Positions 1 to 8,733 are shown, counted from the stretch's first letter. The stretch: 64,000 nucleotides of DNA from a bacterium (GCA_024231955.1 JAAEPZ010000012.1:186001-250000), one strand, 5' to 3'. The notes: generated from the letters alone by a model not told the origin. Program-made: numbers and translations.

Positions 1-2
1 AC

Positions 3-341
3 ATGATCTTCAGTCTGTCGGCCGGGTTCCCCGGGACGGTGGAGTGGGTTCAGTATGCGGCCGATCCGCTGGGCATCCCGATGAGCACCGGCTGCACCGC
101 AGTCCAGGTGACGGAGGTCGTCCCCTATGTCGAATCGGGTCAGTGCAGGGGGATCCTCGGCGGATTGTCCGGCGCGGCCGAGTTCGAACAGCTGATGGTG
201 GATATGGGTGAGGCCGAGGAGCTGGGCGCCGCCAATTCGGGCATGGCTGCCCAGGGTGTCGCTCACATGGTAATCGTACTGTTCATCGTAGTGGGCAATC
301 TGGCCTTCTATGTTGAGCGTAGACGTCAACGTAAGTACTAG
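3..341 (+). CDS. C-terminal part of an uncharacterised membrane protein (5' end outside window)
   Basis: The frame is open from the left edge, so the first visible Met need not be the start. The last 112 residues are visible. They are mainly soluble, with a single hydrophobic segment (about residues 88-102, VIVLFIVVGN-type) followed by a basic tail (ERRRQRKY), which suggests a final membrane helix with the C terminus in the cytoplasm. The stop lies 13 bases before the next gene, a second membrane protein, so the two are probably one operon and perhaps one complex. No known domain is recognised, and the substrate or partner cannot be told from the sequence. Confidence 0.7.
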   Translation: MIFSLSAGFPGTVEWVQYAADPLGIPMSTGCTAVQVTEVVPYVESGQCRGILGGLSGAAEFEQLMVDMGEAEELGAANSGMAAQGVAHMVIVLFIVVGNLAFYVERRRQRKY

Positions 342-354
342 CGGGGGTAAACGC

Positions 355-1128
355 ATGATCGTTACAATCGGAATCTGGTGCGCCGCTTTTCTTACCTTGG
401 CGATATTCAGCTTCCTCTACAAGGACAACCCCTTCTACAGATTCGCCGAACACCTGTTCACCGGTGTATCGGCGGCCTACTGGATGGTGGTTGCATTCTG
501 GAATCAGATCCACCCCAACCTCTTCGGGAATCTGTGGTGGCCCGACTGGTTCCTGCGCAAGTGGCCCGAGTTCACCTACGTCCTCGTCGACGAGGTACAC
601 GTCGGTGGCGAGATACTGCCGGGCAACGCTCTGGTCGACGGCTCCCTGAGCCCCGAGGTTCTGGCGAGTGCGGAGCTGGTGAACATCATCAGCCCCATCT
701 ACTACATTCCCCTGGTCCTCGGCATTCTGTTCTTCACCAGGTTGATCCCCAAGATCTCCTATCTCAGCCGCTGGCCCCTCGCCTTCGTGATGGGCATGGC
801 CGCGGGACTGCGTCTCTACTCGTTCCTGCAGTCCAACGCGATGATGCAGATCTCGAGCACGGTCAACCCGGCCCCGATCATGGGACAGGGTTTCCTGGCC
901 TGGCTCAACTTCCTGATCGTGGCGATCGGCGTCTTCACCGGCCTGATCTACTTCTACTTCTCGAAGGAGCACAAGGGTGTGTTCGGTCAACTGAGCAGGG
1001 TGGGTGTGCTGTTCCTGATGCTCTCATTCGGCGCCGCGTTCGGTTACACCGTCATGGCCCGTATCAGTCTGCTCCTGGGACGTTTTCAGTTCCTTGGAGG
1101 TTGGCTCGGCGGAATTTTCGGCAACTGA
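355..1128 (+). CDS. uncharacterised polytopic membrane protein
   Basis: This 257-residue protein has about six hydrophobic segments, including one starting at residue 2 and paired ones near the C terminus. A conserved-looking N-terminal stretch reads FYRFAEHLFTGVSAAYW. The start is set at ATG 355, preceded by a GGGGGT Shine-Dalgarno-like stretch, rather than an upstream in-frame ATG inside the previous gene. It follows the preceding membrane-protein gene by 13 bases and ends just before a strong terminator, so it is the last gene of its transcript. I recall similar FYRFAEHLF-type proteins only as hypotheticals in uncultivated lineages. The function is unknown. Confidence 0.8.
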   Translation: MIVTIGIWCAAFLTLAIFSFLYKDNPFYRFAEHLFTGVSAAYWMVVAFWNQIHPNLFGNLWWPDWFLRKWPEFTYVLVDEVHVGGEILPGNALVDGSLSPEVLASAELVNIISPIYYIPLVLGILFFTRLIPKISYLSRWPLAFVMGMAAGLRLYSFLQSNAMMQISSTVNPAPIMGQGFLAWLNFLIVAIGVFTGLIYFYFSKEHKGVFGQLSRVGVLFLMLSFGAAFGYTVMARISLLLGRFQFLGGWLGGIFGN

Positions 1129-1152
1129 CCGTGCCTGACGTTTCAAATAGAA

Positions 1153-1185
1153 CCCCCGGCAAGCATCGCCTGCCGGGGGTTTTTT
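1153..1185 (+). terminator. rho-independent terminator
   Basis: A 9-bp GC-rich stem (CCCCCGGCA with TGCCGGGGG) closes a 9-base loop and is followed by six T residues. It sits 24 bases after the stop of the membrane-protein gene and ends that transcript. Confidence 0.92.
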
Positions 1186-1203
1186 GCGGGTTGCGTCATC
1201 CGC

Positions 1204-1242
1204 AATAAAAAAGAGCCGTACCTCACAGGGAGGCGACGGCTC
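1204..1242 (-). terminator. rho-independent terminator
   Basis: The stem GAGCCGT/ACGGCTC (1213-1219 with 1236-1242) is followed, read on the minus strand, by TTTTTTATT. It lies 23 bases beyond the stop of the minus-strand 90-residue gene. Confidence 0.88.
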
Positions 1243-1265
1243 AAAGTCTGTTTGCTCAACTCGAA

Positions 1266-1538
1266 CTAGAGTTGGATATAGTGCTGATCGCCCCAGGTGC
1301 TGGCTCTTTTAATCCAGGCAACCGGGATGAACTGCTCGACGGGCTGCTCTTCGTTCTTCTTCTGGTGAATGAATGTCAGCTTGATATAGTCATCAGCGAC
1401 AACACTCAACGTTGCCGAGTAGGACTCAAATGAGATACCGTCGGTGATCTTGGAAACTGTGTAGCTTTGCGGGTTGATGATGGTTACGCTACCACCTTCC
1501 CAAGCTTTCAGAACTCCGTTGAAGCTTGAGGCAGCCAT
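1266..1538 (-). CDS. small beta-rich protein of unknown function
   Basis: This 90-residue protein has no signal peptide or membrane segment. Its alternating hydrophobic pattern (SVTIINPQSYTVSKI, SATLSVVADDYIKLTFIH) predicts a small all-beta fold. The start is supported by AAGGAG nine bases upstream, and the gene has its own terminator at 1204-1242. It is divergent from a 54-residue gene and a sugar-nucleotide dehydrogenase, with about 300 bases between. I do not recognise the family. Confidence 0.75.
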   Translation of the reverse strand: MAASSFNGVLKAWEGGSVTIINPQSYTVSKITDGISFESYSATLSVVADDYIKLTFIHQKKNEEQPVEQFIPVAWIKRASTWGDQHYIQL

Positions 1539-1834
1539 GTTTGACGCTCCTTAATTCCGGGTCAATTGCAGCCATTTCTGGCATTCTTTCAAGGGAAAGT
1601 ACAGGATCGGGATGACCCTGTAAAGGGCCCTCCGCAATTGATATCGGATTTCCATCATCTTTGTTCAAAATTACCGGAATTCCAGTCGATCCGAGAATCA
1701 CCCCCGTCCGTGACGAACGATCTTTCATTGATCGGCTCAGTATGGTAATACGGAATTCAACTGATAAGCCAGATCTGGCATAAACGAGCAGGGTCAATAT
1801 AAGATTCGTCAAGTCTTCAAATCGGGGAGGCGTC

Positions 1835-1999
1835 ATGGAGTTGAAAGTCGACATGAAAATCAAAGTCATCACCAGCTCGGATCGGATATTCAGTGGCCGC
1901 ATCATCGAGATACACGATGATGGCTGGTTTGTCATGGTCCAGGAGCTCGGAGATCGAGTACAGATCAACGGCGCACATATCGTTGCTATCGAGGAATAA
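1835..1999 (+). CDS. 54-residue small protein, predicted small beta-barrel
   Basis: An open frame of 54 codons starts at ATG 1835, behind GGGGAGG with four bases of spacing. The translation begins MELKVDMKIKVITSSDRIF and ends NGAHIVAIEE. The pattern of short strands (KIKVITS, IFSGRIIEIHDDGWFVMVQ, RVQINGAHIVAI) is typical of a small SH3-like or Sm-like barrel in which a turn carries DDGW. The next gene, a nucleotide-sugar dehydrogenase, begins 15 bases after the stop with its own AAGGAG, so the two are probably co-transcribed. The family is not recognised. The coding call rests on the strong ribosome site, the protein-like composition and the tight spacing. Confidence 0.65.
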   Translation: MELKVDMKIKVITSSDRIFSGRIIEIHDDGWFVMVQELGDRVQINGAHIVAIEE

Positions 2000-2014
2000 T
2001 GACAAGGAGTCAAA

Positions 2015-3661
2015 ATGGCCAATGAGCTATCATATTCAGTGAGCCCGGAGGGTGTCAGGTATCCCATGCCTCTTCCGGAGGATGACGCCGTCGAGATGGA
2101 GCGTCTCCGCGCCATCGTCGATGAGCAGCGTGCCAACGGCATGGAGATTGTGGTTGTCATGGGGGTCGGCTTCGTGGGCGCCGTCATGGCGGCAGTCGTG
2201 GCCGATACCGTGGATAAGGATTCCGGCAAACCCGGCAAGTTCGTCATCGGCATGCAGCGCCCCAGCGAACGGAGCTTCTGGAAGATCCCCATGCTCAACA
2301 AGGGGATCAGTCCCGTCAAGGCCGAGGATCCCGAGGTGGATCCCATGATCAAGCGGTGCGTCATCGACAAGAGGACGCTCATGGCCACCTGGCACTTCGA
2401 TGTGCTGACGCTGGCCGACGTTGTGGTTGTCGACGTGCAGTGCGACTACCTCAAAGCCGATCTCGGCAAGCTCCGAACCGGCCGCACCGAGATGGAGGCG
2501 CTGGAGAAGAGCTTCGTAACGATCGCCGAACGGGTGCCCGAGAACTGTCTCGTGTTGATTGAGACGACCGTCGCACCCGGCACGACCGAACATGTGGCAC
2601 TGCCGATCATGGTCGAGAAATTCAAGGAGCGTGGCCTCGCGGGTCCCCCATTGCTCGCACATTCGTACGAGCGGGTGATGCCCGGGCGCGAGTACGTCAA
2701 ATCGATCCGCGACTTCTGGCGCGTCTGCAGCGGAGCCAATGACGCGAGCCGCAATCGAGTCGAAAAATTCCTCCATGAAGTGCTCAACACCGACGAATTC
2801 CCGCTCACGGTGCTTGATCGCCCCATCGAGAGCGAGACCTGCAAGATCGTGGAGAACAGCTTCCGCGCGACACTGCTGGCATTCATGGATGAGTGGAGTC
2901 TTTTCTCGGAGAGGAACGGCGTTGATCTGGCCAAGGTGATCGAGGCGATCAAAGTACGCCCCACTCACTCCAACATGATGTTCCCCGGCCCCGGCATCGG
3001 CGGCTACTGTCTGCCCAAGGATGGCGGGCTTGGCCTCTGGGCCTACAAGCACATCCTGGGCTTCGAGGATAACATCTTCAAGATCACCCCCGAGGCGATC
3101 GACATCAATGACACTCGTGCTCTGCATGTGGCGGAGCTTGTGCGTGACGGACTCGATGAGATGGGTCAATCCGTCGGCGGCGCCGACATTGTGGTGCTCG
3201 GAGCCTCCTACCGCGAGGATGTCGGCGATACGCGCTACAGCGGCAGCGAACTGGTCATCCGCAAACTCACGGAGATGGGTGGCCTGCTGAGTGTGCACGA
3301 CCCCTACGTCGAGCACTGGTGGGAGTTCGAAAAGCAGGAGACCTATCCCGCTCCAGGCTACAGCTGGTCACGGTTCTTCCGCAACCAGGAACGTCTGATC
3401 GACCTGCGCGTGCAGAGCGACCTCGACGGGGCTCTGCAGGGCATGGGGACAATCATCCTGGCCGCCCGCCACGAGGAGTATCTCGCCCTGGATCCCGCCC
3501 GCGTAGTGCGGGCTGTCGGTGGGGATAATCCGCCCCTGATCGTAGATGCCTTCAACCTGCTGGACGATGATCGGATTCGCGCCTATCTCAAACTGGGCTG
3601 CAACGTCCGGGGCATGGGTCGCGGGCACATCAGTCGCCTCAAGGATGAGTTGAACATCTGA
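2015..3661 (+). CDS. nucleotide-sugar (UDP-glucose/GDP-mannose type) dehydrogenase
   Basis: This 548-residue cytoplasmic enzyme is of the UDP-glucose/GDP-mannose dehydrogenase family, which oxidises a nucleotide sugar twice with NAD to the uronic acid used in polysaccharide synthesis. The Rossmann motif GVGFVG is at residues 50-55 and IETTVAPGTT near 182-191. The central helix holds K277 and N281 (CKIVENSFR). The catalytic cysteine is C332 in GPGIGGYCLPKD. At nearly 550 residues it is about 100 longer than usual, with roughly 40 extra N-terminal residues and an insertion in the C-terminal domain (YPAPGYSWSRFFRNQERL). The substrate therefore cannot be assigned. The start follows AAGGAG. A terminator at 3690 ends the transcript. 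Confidence 0.9.
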   Translation: MANELSYSVSPEGVRYPMPLPEDDAVEMERLRAIVDEQRANGMEIVVVMGVGFVGAVMAAVVADTVDKDSGKPGKFVIGMQRPSERSFWKIPMLNKGISPVKAEDPEVDPMIKRCVIDKRTLMATWHFDVLTLADVVVVDVQCDYLKADLGKLRTGRTEMEALEKSFVTIAERVPENCLVLIETTVAPGTTEHVALPIMVEKFKERGLAGPPLLAHSYERVMPGREYVKSIRDFWRVCSGANDASRNRVEKFLHEVLNTDEFPLTVLDRPIESETCKIVENSFRATLLAFMDEWSLFSERNGVDLAKVIEAIKVRPTHSNMMFPGPGIGGYCLPKDGGLGLWAYKHILGFEDNIFKITPEAIDINDTRALHVAELVRDGLDEMGQSVGGADIVVLGASYREDVGDTRYSGSELVIRKLTEMGGLLSVHDPYVEHWWEFEKQETYPAPGYSWSRFFRNQERLIDLRVQSDLDGALQGMGTIILAARHEEYLALDPARVVRAVGGDNPPLIVDAFNLLDDDRIRAYLKLGCNVRGMGRGHISRLKDELNI

Positions 3662-3689
3662 CGGCAATCCGCATCATGCAGCACCTGGC

Positions 3690-3719
3690 AACCCGGTCGC
3701 ATTCGCGGCCGGGTTTCTC
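3690..3719 (+). terminator. rho-independent terminator
   Basis: The stem AACCCGG/CCGGGTT (3690-3696 with 3709-3715) is followed by TCTCT. It lies 28 bases after the stop of the sugar-nucleotide dehydrogenase. Confidence 0.8.
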
Positions 3720-3831
3720 TCATGTCGCTCAAAACAAGAAAGCCCGACTACCAGCGGCAGCCGAGCCCTTCAGTGCATCCTGAGATAATTCTACTACAAA
3801 TGATTTCGACCGTCTACCACAGCCTGCCTAA

Positions 3832-5022
3832 TTACAAATTCGACTCAAACACCTTGAGCTGTTCCCGGAAATAGTCGTTGTCCGGAACCATAGTGATCGC
3901 CAAACGGATCTGCTCTATCGCCTCGGCCCTCTTGCCCTGGGCAAAGAGGATCTGAGCCAGCGTATCTATGGAATTGGCTTTATCGAATCCATCCTCGGCC
4001 TTCAGCTCCAGCCCCTTGCGAGCCATCTCCTCGGCCTCTTCAAGATTTATATTCGCCTCGTAGCACCACCAGGCGAAATCATTGAGTGCGGAACTGTTTG
4101 TCTCCCAGTCAACGGGCAACGACCGACGACAGTAGATCAGAGCCTGCTCCGGATCCTCATCAATCTGCAATGAGTATTTGGCCAGGAATTGCATCCGGTC
4201 GCCGCGGCTGGGGTCGTCGTCGGCATTGAGCATCACCGTTTGGGCAACTTGGAGCAAAGGACCGATCCGCTCCAGGCCGATCTGGCCGGCCGCGCGGAGG
4301 AGAGTGTTGGCGGCCCATAATCCCGCATCGTAATCGAGATCCGGATCCAGCAGGAATTTCTCGGTTGCTGCCACGGTTTCGGGAAAGGAGATCGATCCGT
4401 TGCTGGCGCCGGAGAACAGTGAACGTATCCTCTTGAACGGCACCTCGGCCGCCTTGGCGGCGGTTGCATCCAGCTCCAAGGCTTGATCGAAGTAGTTGAC
4501 GGCATTACTGTATTTGCCGGTTGCGCGATATGCCTTGCCGAGCAGGATGGCATTCCTGGCCGTTGGAGCCGACGCGAAACGCTCTTTTCGGGTCTCGAGG
4601 GTGATGGAATCGGCTTTGATCTCATCCATGACTCCAGACCATTTCTCGGCGCTGCCGTAGCCTATCCAGGCGTGCAGCACCTCACCCTTATCGTTGAGCA
4701 CGATGAAGGTCGGGTAAACCGCCACTCCGTATTTCTCGACAAACTCCTTGCCGACAGGCGTACCGGCATCGAATGTGATCAGAACCTGATTCTGGAGAGC
4801 GTTCCGTACGGTCGCGTCATTTTCCACCCCACGGGCGAAATCCACACAACCGCCTCAACCATCGATCTTGAAGTCGACGACGACAAGCCCGGTGGTGCCG
4901 GCAATATGATCAAGGGCTTCAGCCATTGTCGTTGCGACAAAAACCTCCTCGTTGCGCTGGGCGCAGGAGGAGATAAGTATGAGCAGCATGAGAAGTGACA
5001 TCAGGCAAGCTAATCGCTTCAC
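3832..5022 (-). CDS. thioredoxin-fold/TPR lipoprotein, probable selenoprotein (in-frame TGA)
   Basis: Read through one TGA, this gene encodes 396 residues. GTG 5022 is preceded by AAAGGAAA. Residues 1-20 form a lipoprotein signal (KR, hydrophobic core, lipobox ISSC with C20). The thioredoxin domain follows, roughly 25-140. The sequence VVVDFKIDG leads into codon 56, which is TGA (4855-4857), then GGC, so the site reads U-G-G-C where thioredoxins have C-x-x-C. The family cis-proline is present as VYPTFIVLND (P104). Residues from about 150 to the end are helical TPR-like repeats. A SECIS-like hairpin follows the TGA. The likely role is a periplasm-facing, membrane-anchored thiol redox protein. 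If TGA were a true stop, only a 55-residue fragment and a headless remainder would exist. No sel genes are in the window. Confidence 0.85.
4819..4841 (-). promoter_or_regulatory. candidate bacterial SECIS hairpin
   Basis: On the mRNA, 13 bases after the UGA, the segment UUUCGCCC pairs with GGGU(G)GAAA around a GUG loop, with one bulged G. The loop begins with G about 22 bases after the UGA, within the spacing known for bacterial selenocysteine insertion elements. The element lies inside the coding frame, as in known bacterial cases. The pairing was done by hand, without an energy calculation. Confidence 0.6.
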
Positions 5023-5211
5023 GATATTTCCTTTCGGGATCGGTATCGGGGAATGACTCGGATGCCTGGTGGTACGAGCGCATCCACCTCATGTTACGAA
5101 GTCATTCGTACTCAGTGATCAGCCCCCCTTTGACACTGACGAATCGGGAAGTACCTGCTACATTCGACGGAATACGCTATAGTACATTACGTCGCGCCTT
5201 GGAGGATGCAG

Positions 5212-8200
5212 ATGTGTCGGTCCCTGAATCACGGAGCATTGCTCAGCCTGATTGTAGTCGGCCTGATGGCATCCCCCGTCATGGGTCAGGTTGTGATCAA
5301 CGAGTACGTCGCCGCGGGTCTGGAGGGCTTTCACGACGAGTACGGTGAATTCAGCGACTGGATCGAGCTCTTCAACTCGGGCGCCGAACCGGTGGACCTC
5401 ACCGATTGGACCTTGGGCGACGACGCAGCCGACCCCGACAGGTGGACCTTCCCCTCGCGCATAATTGCCCCCGCCGAGCACCTGCTGGTGTGCGCTTCGG
5501 GCTACCCCAGGACCCTGTTCGCCGAGCACTTCGAGACGGTCATCGATTGGGGCGACACATGGCGCTATTTTGTCGCCGCCCCGCCGACGAACTGGATGAC
5601 CTCCGACTTCGATGACGACACCTGGGCCAGCGGTCCTTCCGGGTTCGGCTTTGGCGATGATGACGACGCCACCGACACCTTCCCCGCCCGCACGTTCTAT
5701 CTGCGACATCAGTTCACGATCGGCGATCTCCCCGACATCCGCTTCCTCGTGCTGCACATCGATTTCGATGACGCCTTCGTGGCCTACCTCAACGGCGTCG
5801 AGATCGCCCGCAGCAACATCGGCGTCAGCGGTACCCCGCCTCTGCACGACACGCTCGCCTACGACCAGACCGAGGCGATATTCTCCGGGGAGATACCACC
5901 CTACAGGTGGATAATCGACACGGAGCAATTGCGTCAGGGCACCAATACGCTGGCGATCAGCGTCCACAACGCCGACGACTCCGACGACCAGGCCGACATG
6001 ACCTGCATCCCGATTCTCACCCTGGGCCGACGGACACCCGGAGACGCGGGACCATCTCCGCATATGGCCGCCTACCTCCCCAATCTCCACTGCGACTTCC
6101 AACTGGATGCGGACGGCGAAGTCATCATTCTGTGCGATGCTCTCGGCGAGGTGCGGGACATGGTGGTCACCCGCCGATTGTGGATGGACGTATCCAGCAG
6201 CCGCTGTCCGGATGGCGGTCCGGACTGGCTCTATTTCGACACTCCGACACCCGGCGCTCCCTGCGGGCTCGACGGCTATGCCCTCCACTGTCCGGCGCCG
6301 ATCCTGTCGCCGCAGGGTGGGCATCACGCGGGACCGGTCGCTGTCGAGCTCACATCACCGGTTCCGGGTTTGGCGATCCATTACACGCTCGACGGCAGCG
6401 AACCGGACGACACCTCGCCGCTTTACTCGGAACCGATTGCCATCTCGGCCACCGGCGTCATCCGCGCGCGCTGCCTTCAGCCCGGACAGGGCGCCAGCCG
6501 GATCGCCACCTGCACCTACCTGATCGGCGAAAACTCCACCCTGCCGATCGTCTCACTCAGTCTGAACCCGGATGATCTTTGGAGCGCGGATACGGGCATC
6601 TATGTACTCGGCAATGGCGACTATACCCCCGAGCCCCCCAACTGGGGCGCGAACTTCTGGAGCGATTGGGAGAAGTCGGCCCACTGCGAATTCTACGAAC
6701 CCGACGGAACGCTCGGCTTCAGCCAGGATCTGGGGGTCAAGATCCACGGGGGCGCCACCCGCTGTTTTCCGCAGAAATCGCTGCGTCTCATGGCCCGGGG
6801 CGGCTACGGCGCCGACAGAATCAACTACCCTGTCTTCCCCGACAAGGAGATCACCTCCTTCAGCCGTCTTCTGCTGCGGAACGGCGGCAATGACTGGCTC
6901 GACACCCAGTTCCGCGACGGCATGATCCAGAATCTCACGAGCGGCTTCGATCTTGACCGGCAGGCCTTTCGCCCGGCGGTTCTGTTCCTCAACGGCGAGT
7001 ACTGGGGGCTGCACAACATTCGCGAGCAGATAGGCTCCGATTACCTGTTCAACAATCACGGCTGCGATCCGGAGACTGTGGATCTGCTGGCCCCTTTAGA
7101 TGAGGTGATCGAGGGTGCTCCCGACGCTTACTCGGAATTGCTGGCCTATATCGCCGACCATGATCTCGCCCTGCCGGAGCACTTCGCCGTCGTCGACTCA
7201 CTCATGGACACGACGAACTACGCCAACTACTTCATCTTCCAGGTGTTCTGCAACAACGTCGACTGGCCCGGCAACAACATCAAGTTCTGGCGGGCTCACG
7301 AGTCCGGAAGCCGTTGGCGCTGGATCCTCTATGACACGGAGTTCGGTCTGGGTTATTACATGGATCAACAGTTCGACATGCTCGCCTTCGCTACGGATCC
7401 CGATGGTTGCTGCTGGTCCAATCCGGCCTGGGCGACATTCCTGATCCGCAATTTGCTCACCAATGACGACTTCCGCCGCGACTTCATCAACCGGTATTGC
7501 GAGCTGCTCGGCGGTGTTTTTCTGCCAGGGGAACTTGCAGCCGCGCTCGACGATCACACAGCCGTCATCGCCGACGAGATCCCGCGCCACTTCACGCGTT
7601 GGGCCGCCGATCCCGCCGACTGGAGCGCCTCCGTCGCTGTCGTACGCTCATTCATCGCCGAGCGGCCGACCTACGCGCGCGAGCATCTGCGGAACCTGTT
7701 CGGGTTGGGCGACACGCTGCGTTTGACCTTCGCCGCCGATCCGCCGGCGTCCGGCGTCCTGCGTCTGTTGACGCGGGATGTCACCACCCCCTGGAGCGCG
7801 GACTTCCACGCCGATCACGACATCCTGCTGCGGGCGGTGCCCCACGCGGGTTATGCCTTCGACGGCTGGTCCGATCCCACGTTGCCCGCCACGGCGACGA
7901 TCACCGTCACGCCAACCGAGGCGACCACCTACACCGCCCGCTTCCGTCTCGAGGATAGCTATGTGATGATCAATGAGATCAACTACAACTCCGCCGTCGA
8001 CTTCGATCCCGGCGACTGGGTGGAGATCTTCAACGCGGGCAGCGAGGCCGTCGACCTCTCCGGTTGGGGATTCCGTGACGGCAACGACACTCACCGGTTC
8101 ACCTTCCCCGAAGGGACCGGTTTGCGGGGCAACAGATACCTCGTGCTCTGCCGTGATCCGGATGCGTTCGCGTTGCGGTTCCCCTCCACAGCCGCGCTCC

Positions 8201-8733
8201 CCCTGGATTTCGGGTTCGACAATGATGGGGAGCGCCTCCAGCTGCTCGACCCGTTCGACGCCGTGCTCGACGAGGTCACATACGGTGATGCCGACCCCTG
8301 GCCCACGGGACCGGACGGCGGCGGCTTCACCCTCGAACTGATCAACCCGACATTGGACAACGCCCTCAGCACCAATTGGGGACAGTCACGCACGGAGTCT
8401 CACCACGGCACGCCGGGCTATCTCAACAGCATCGACTGCGGCTGCATCGACGATAACGGCGAGCCTGTGCAGGCGGTCATCCTGAGCACGCCCTGGCCCA
8501 ACCCCTTCAACGGGGAGTGCCATTTCGACTTCTCCATGCCGAACACGGCTCAAGGCGATCTGAGCATCTTCAATGTCGCGGGCAGGCATGTGGCGACCAT
8601 CGAGAACGGGATCATCGCCAAGGGCTGGAAGCGATATTCCTGGGATGGCGGAGGATGCGGCAGCGGAGTCTACTTCGTCCGCCTGCAGGTTGGCGATACG
8701 GTGCGCACGGCCAAGATCATGCTGTTGAAATAG
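5212..8733 (+). CDS. secreted lamin-tail/CotH-domain protein with C-terminal type IX sorting domain
   Basis: The 1173-residue protein starts at the ATG six bases after GGAGG; another in-frame ATG two codons earlier abuts the ribosome site. A signal peptide ends near ASPVMG. Lamin-tail domains lie near 26-80 (INEYVAAG, DWIELFNSG) and 915-1010 (INEINYNS, DWVEIFNAG). A chitobiase-like segment is near 365-420 (IHYTLDGSEPD). A CotH-type domain spans about 440-800 (GVKIHGG, LLLRNGGNDW, NIKFWRAH, LYDTEFGLG). A repeat module (FDGWSDP) precedes the second lamin tail. The last 85 residues are a FlgD-like sorting domain (WPNPFNG to AKIMLLK). CotH proteins include spore-coat and secretion-associated protein kinases, but activity here is inference. 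The protein is probably exported to the cell surface. Confidence 0.88.
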   Translation: MCRSLNHGALLSLIVVGLMASPVMGQVVINEYVAAGLEGFHDEYGEFSDWIELFNSGAEPVDLTDWTLGDDAADPDRWTFPSRIIAPAEHLLVCASGYPRTLFAEHFETVIDWGDTWRYFVAAPPTNWMTSDFDDDTWASGPSGFGFGDDDDATDTFPARTFYLRHQFTIGDLPDIRFLVLHIDFDDAFVAYLNGVEIARSNIGVSGTPPLHDTLAYDQTEAIFSGEIPPYRWIIDTEQLRQGTNTLAISVHNADDSDDQADMTCIPILTLGRRTPGDAGPSPHMAAYLPNLHCDFQLDADGEVIILCDALGEVRDMVVTRRLWMDVSSSRCPDGGPDWLYFDTPTPGAPCGLDGYALHCPAPILSPQGGHHAGPVAVELTSPVPGLAIHYTLDGSEPDDTSPLYSEPIAISATGVIRARCLQPGQGASRIATCTYLIGENSTLPIVSLSLNPDDLWSADTGIYVLGNGDYTPEPPNWGANFWSDWEKSAHCEFYEPDGTLGFSQDLGVKIHGGATRCFPQKSLRLMARGGYGADRINYPVFPDKEITSFSRLLLRNGGNDWLDTQFRDGMIQNLTSGFDLDRQAFRPAVLFLNGEYWGLHNIREQIGSDYLFNNHGCDPETVDLLAPLDEVIEGAPDAYSELLAYIADHDLALPEHFAVVDSLMDTTNYANYFIFQVFCNNVDWPGNNIKFWRAHESGSRWRWILYDTEFGLGYYMDQQFDMLAFATDPDGCCWSNPAWATFLIRNLLTNDDFRRDFINRYCELLGGVFLPGELAAALDDHTAVIADEIPRHFTRWAADPADWSASVAVVRSFIAERPTYAREHLRNLFGLGDTLRLTFAADPPASGVLRLLTRDVTTPWSADFHADHDILLRAVPHAGYAFDGWSDPTLPATATITVTPTEATTYTARFRLEDSYVMINEINYNSAVDFDPGDWVEIFNAGSEAVDLSGWGFRDGNDTHRFTFPEGTGLRGNRYLVLCRDPDAFALRFPSTAALPLDFGFDNDGERLQLLDPFDAVLDEVTYGDADPWPTGPDGGGFTLELINPTLDNALSTNWGQSRTESHHGTPGYLNSIDCGCIDDNGEPVQAVILSTPWPNPFNGECHFDFSMPNTAQGDLSIFNVAGRHVATIENGIIAKGWKRYSWDGGGCGSGVYFVRLQVGDTVRTAKIMLLK

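Noticed and set aside
1489..2388. A 299-residue minus-strand open frame
   Set aside because: It lies antisense to the 54-residue gene and the dehydrogenase start, has a serine- and arginine-rich composition typical of antisense frames, and lacks a ribosome site.
2036..3316. A 426-residue minus-strand frame antisense to the dehydrogenase
   Set aside because: The opposite strand encodes a protein with all family motifs. The histidine-rich composition is that of a GC-rich shadow.
3832..4845. A 337-residue gene starting at the GTG after the TGA
   Set aside because: It would begin inside the thioredoxin fold, without a ribosome site or signal peptide. Reading through the TGA restores a complete lipoprotein.
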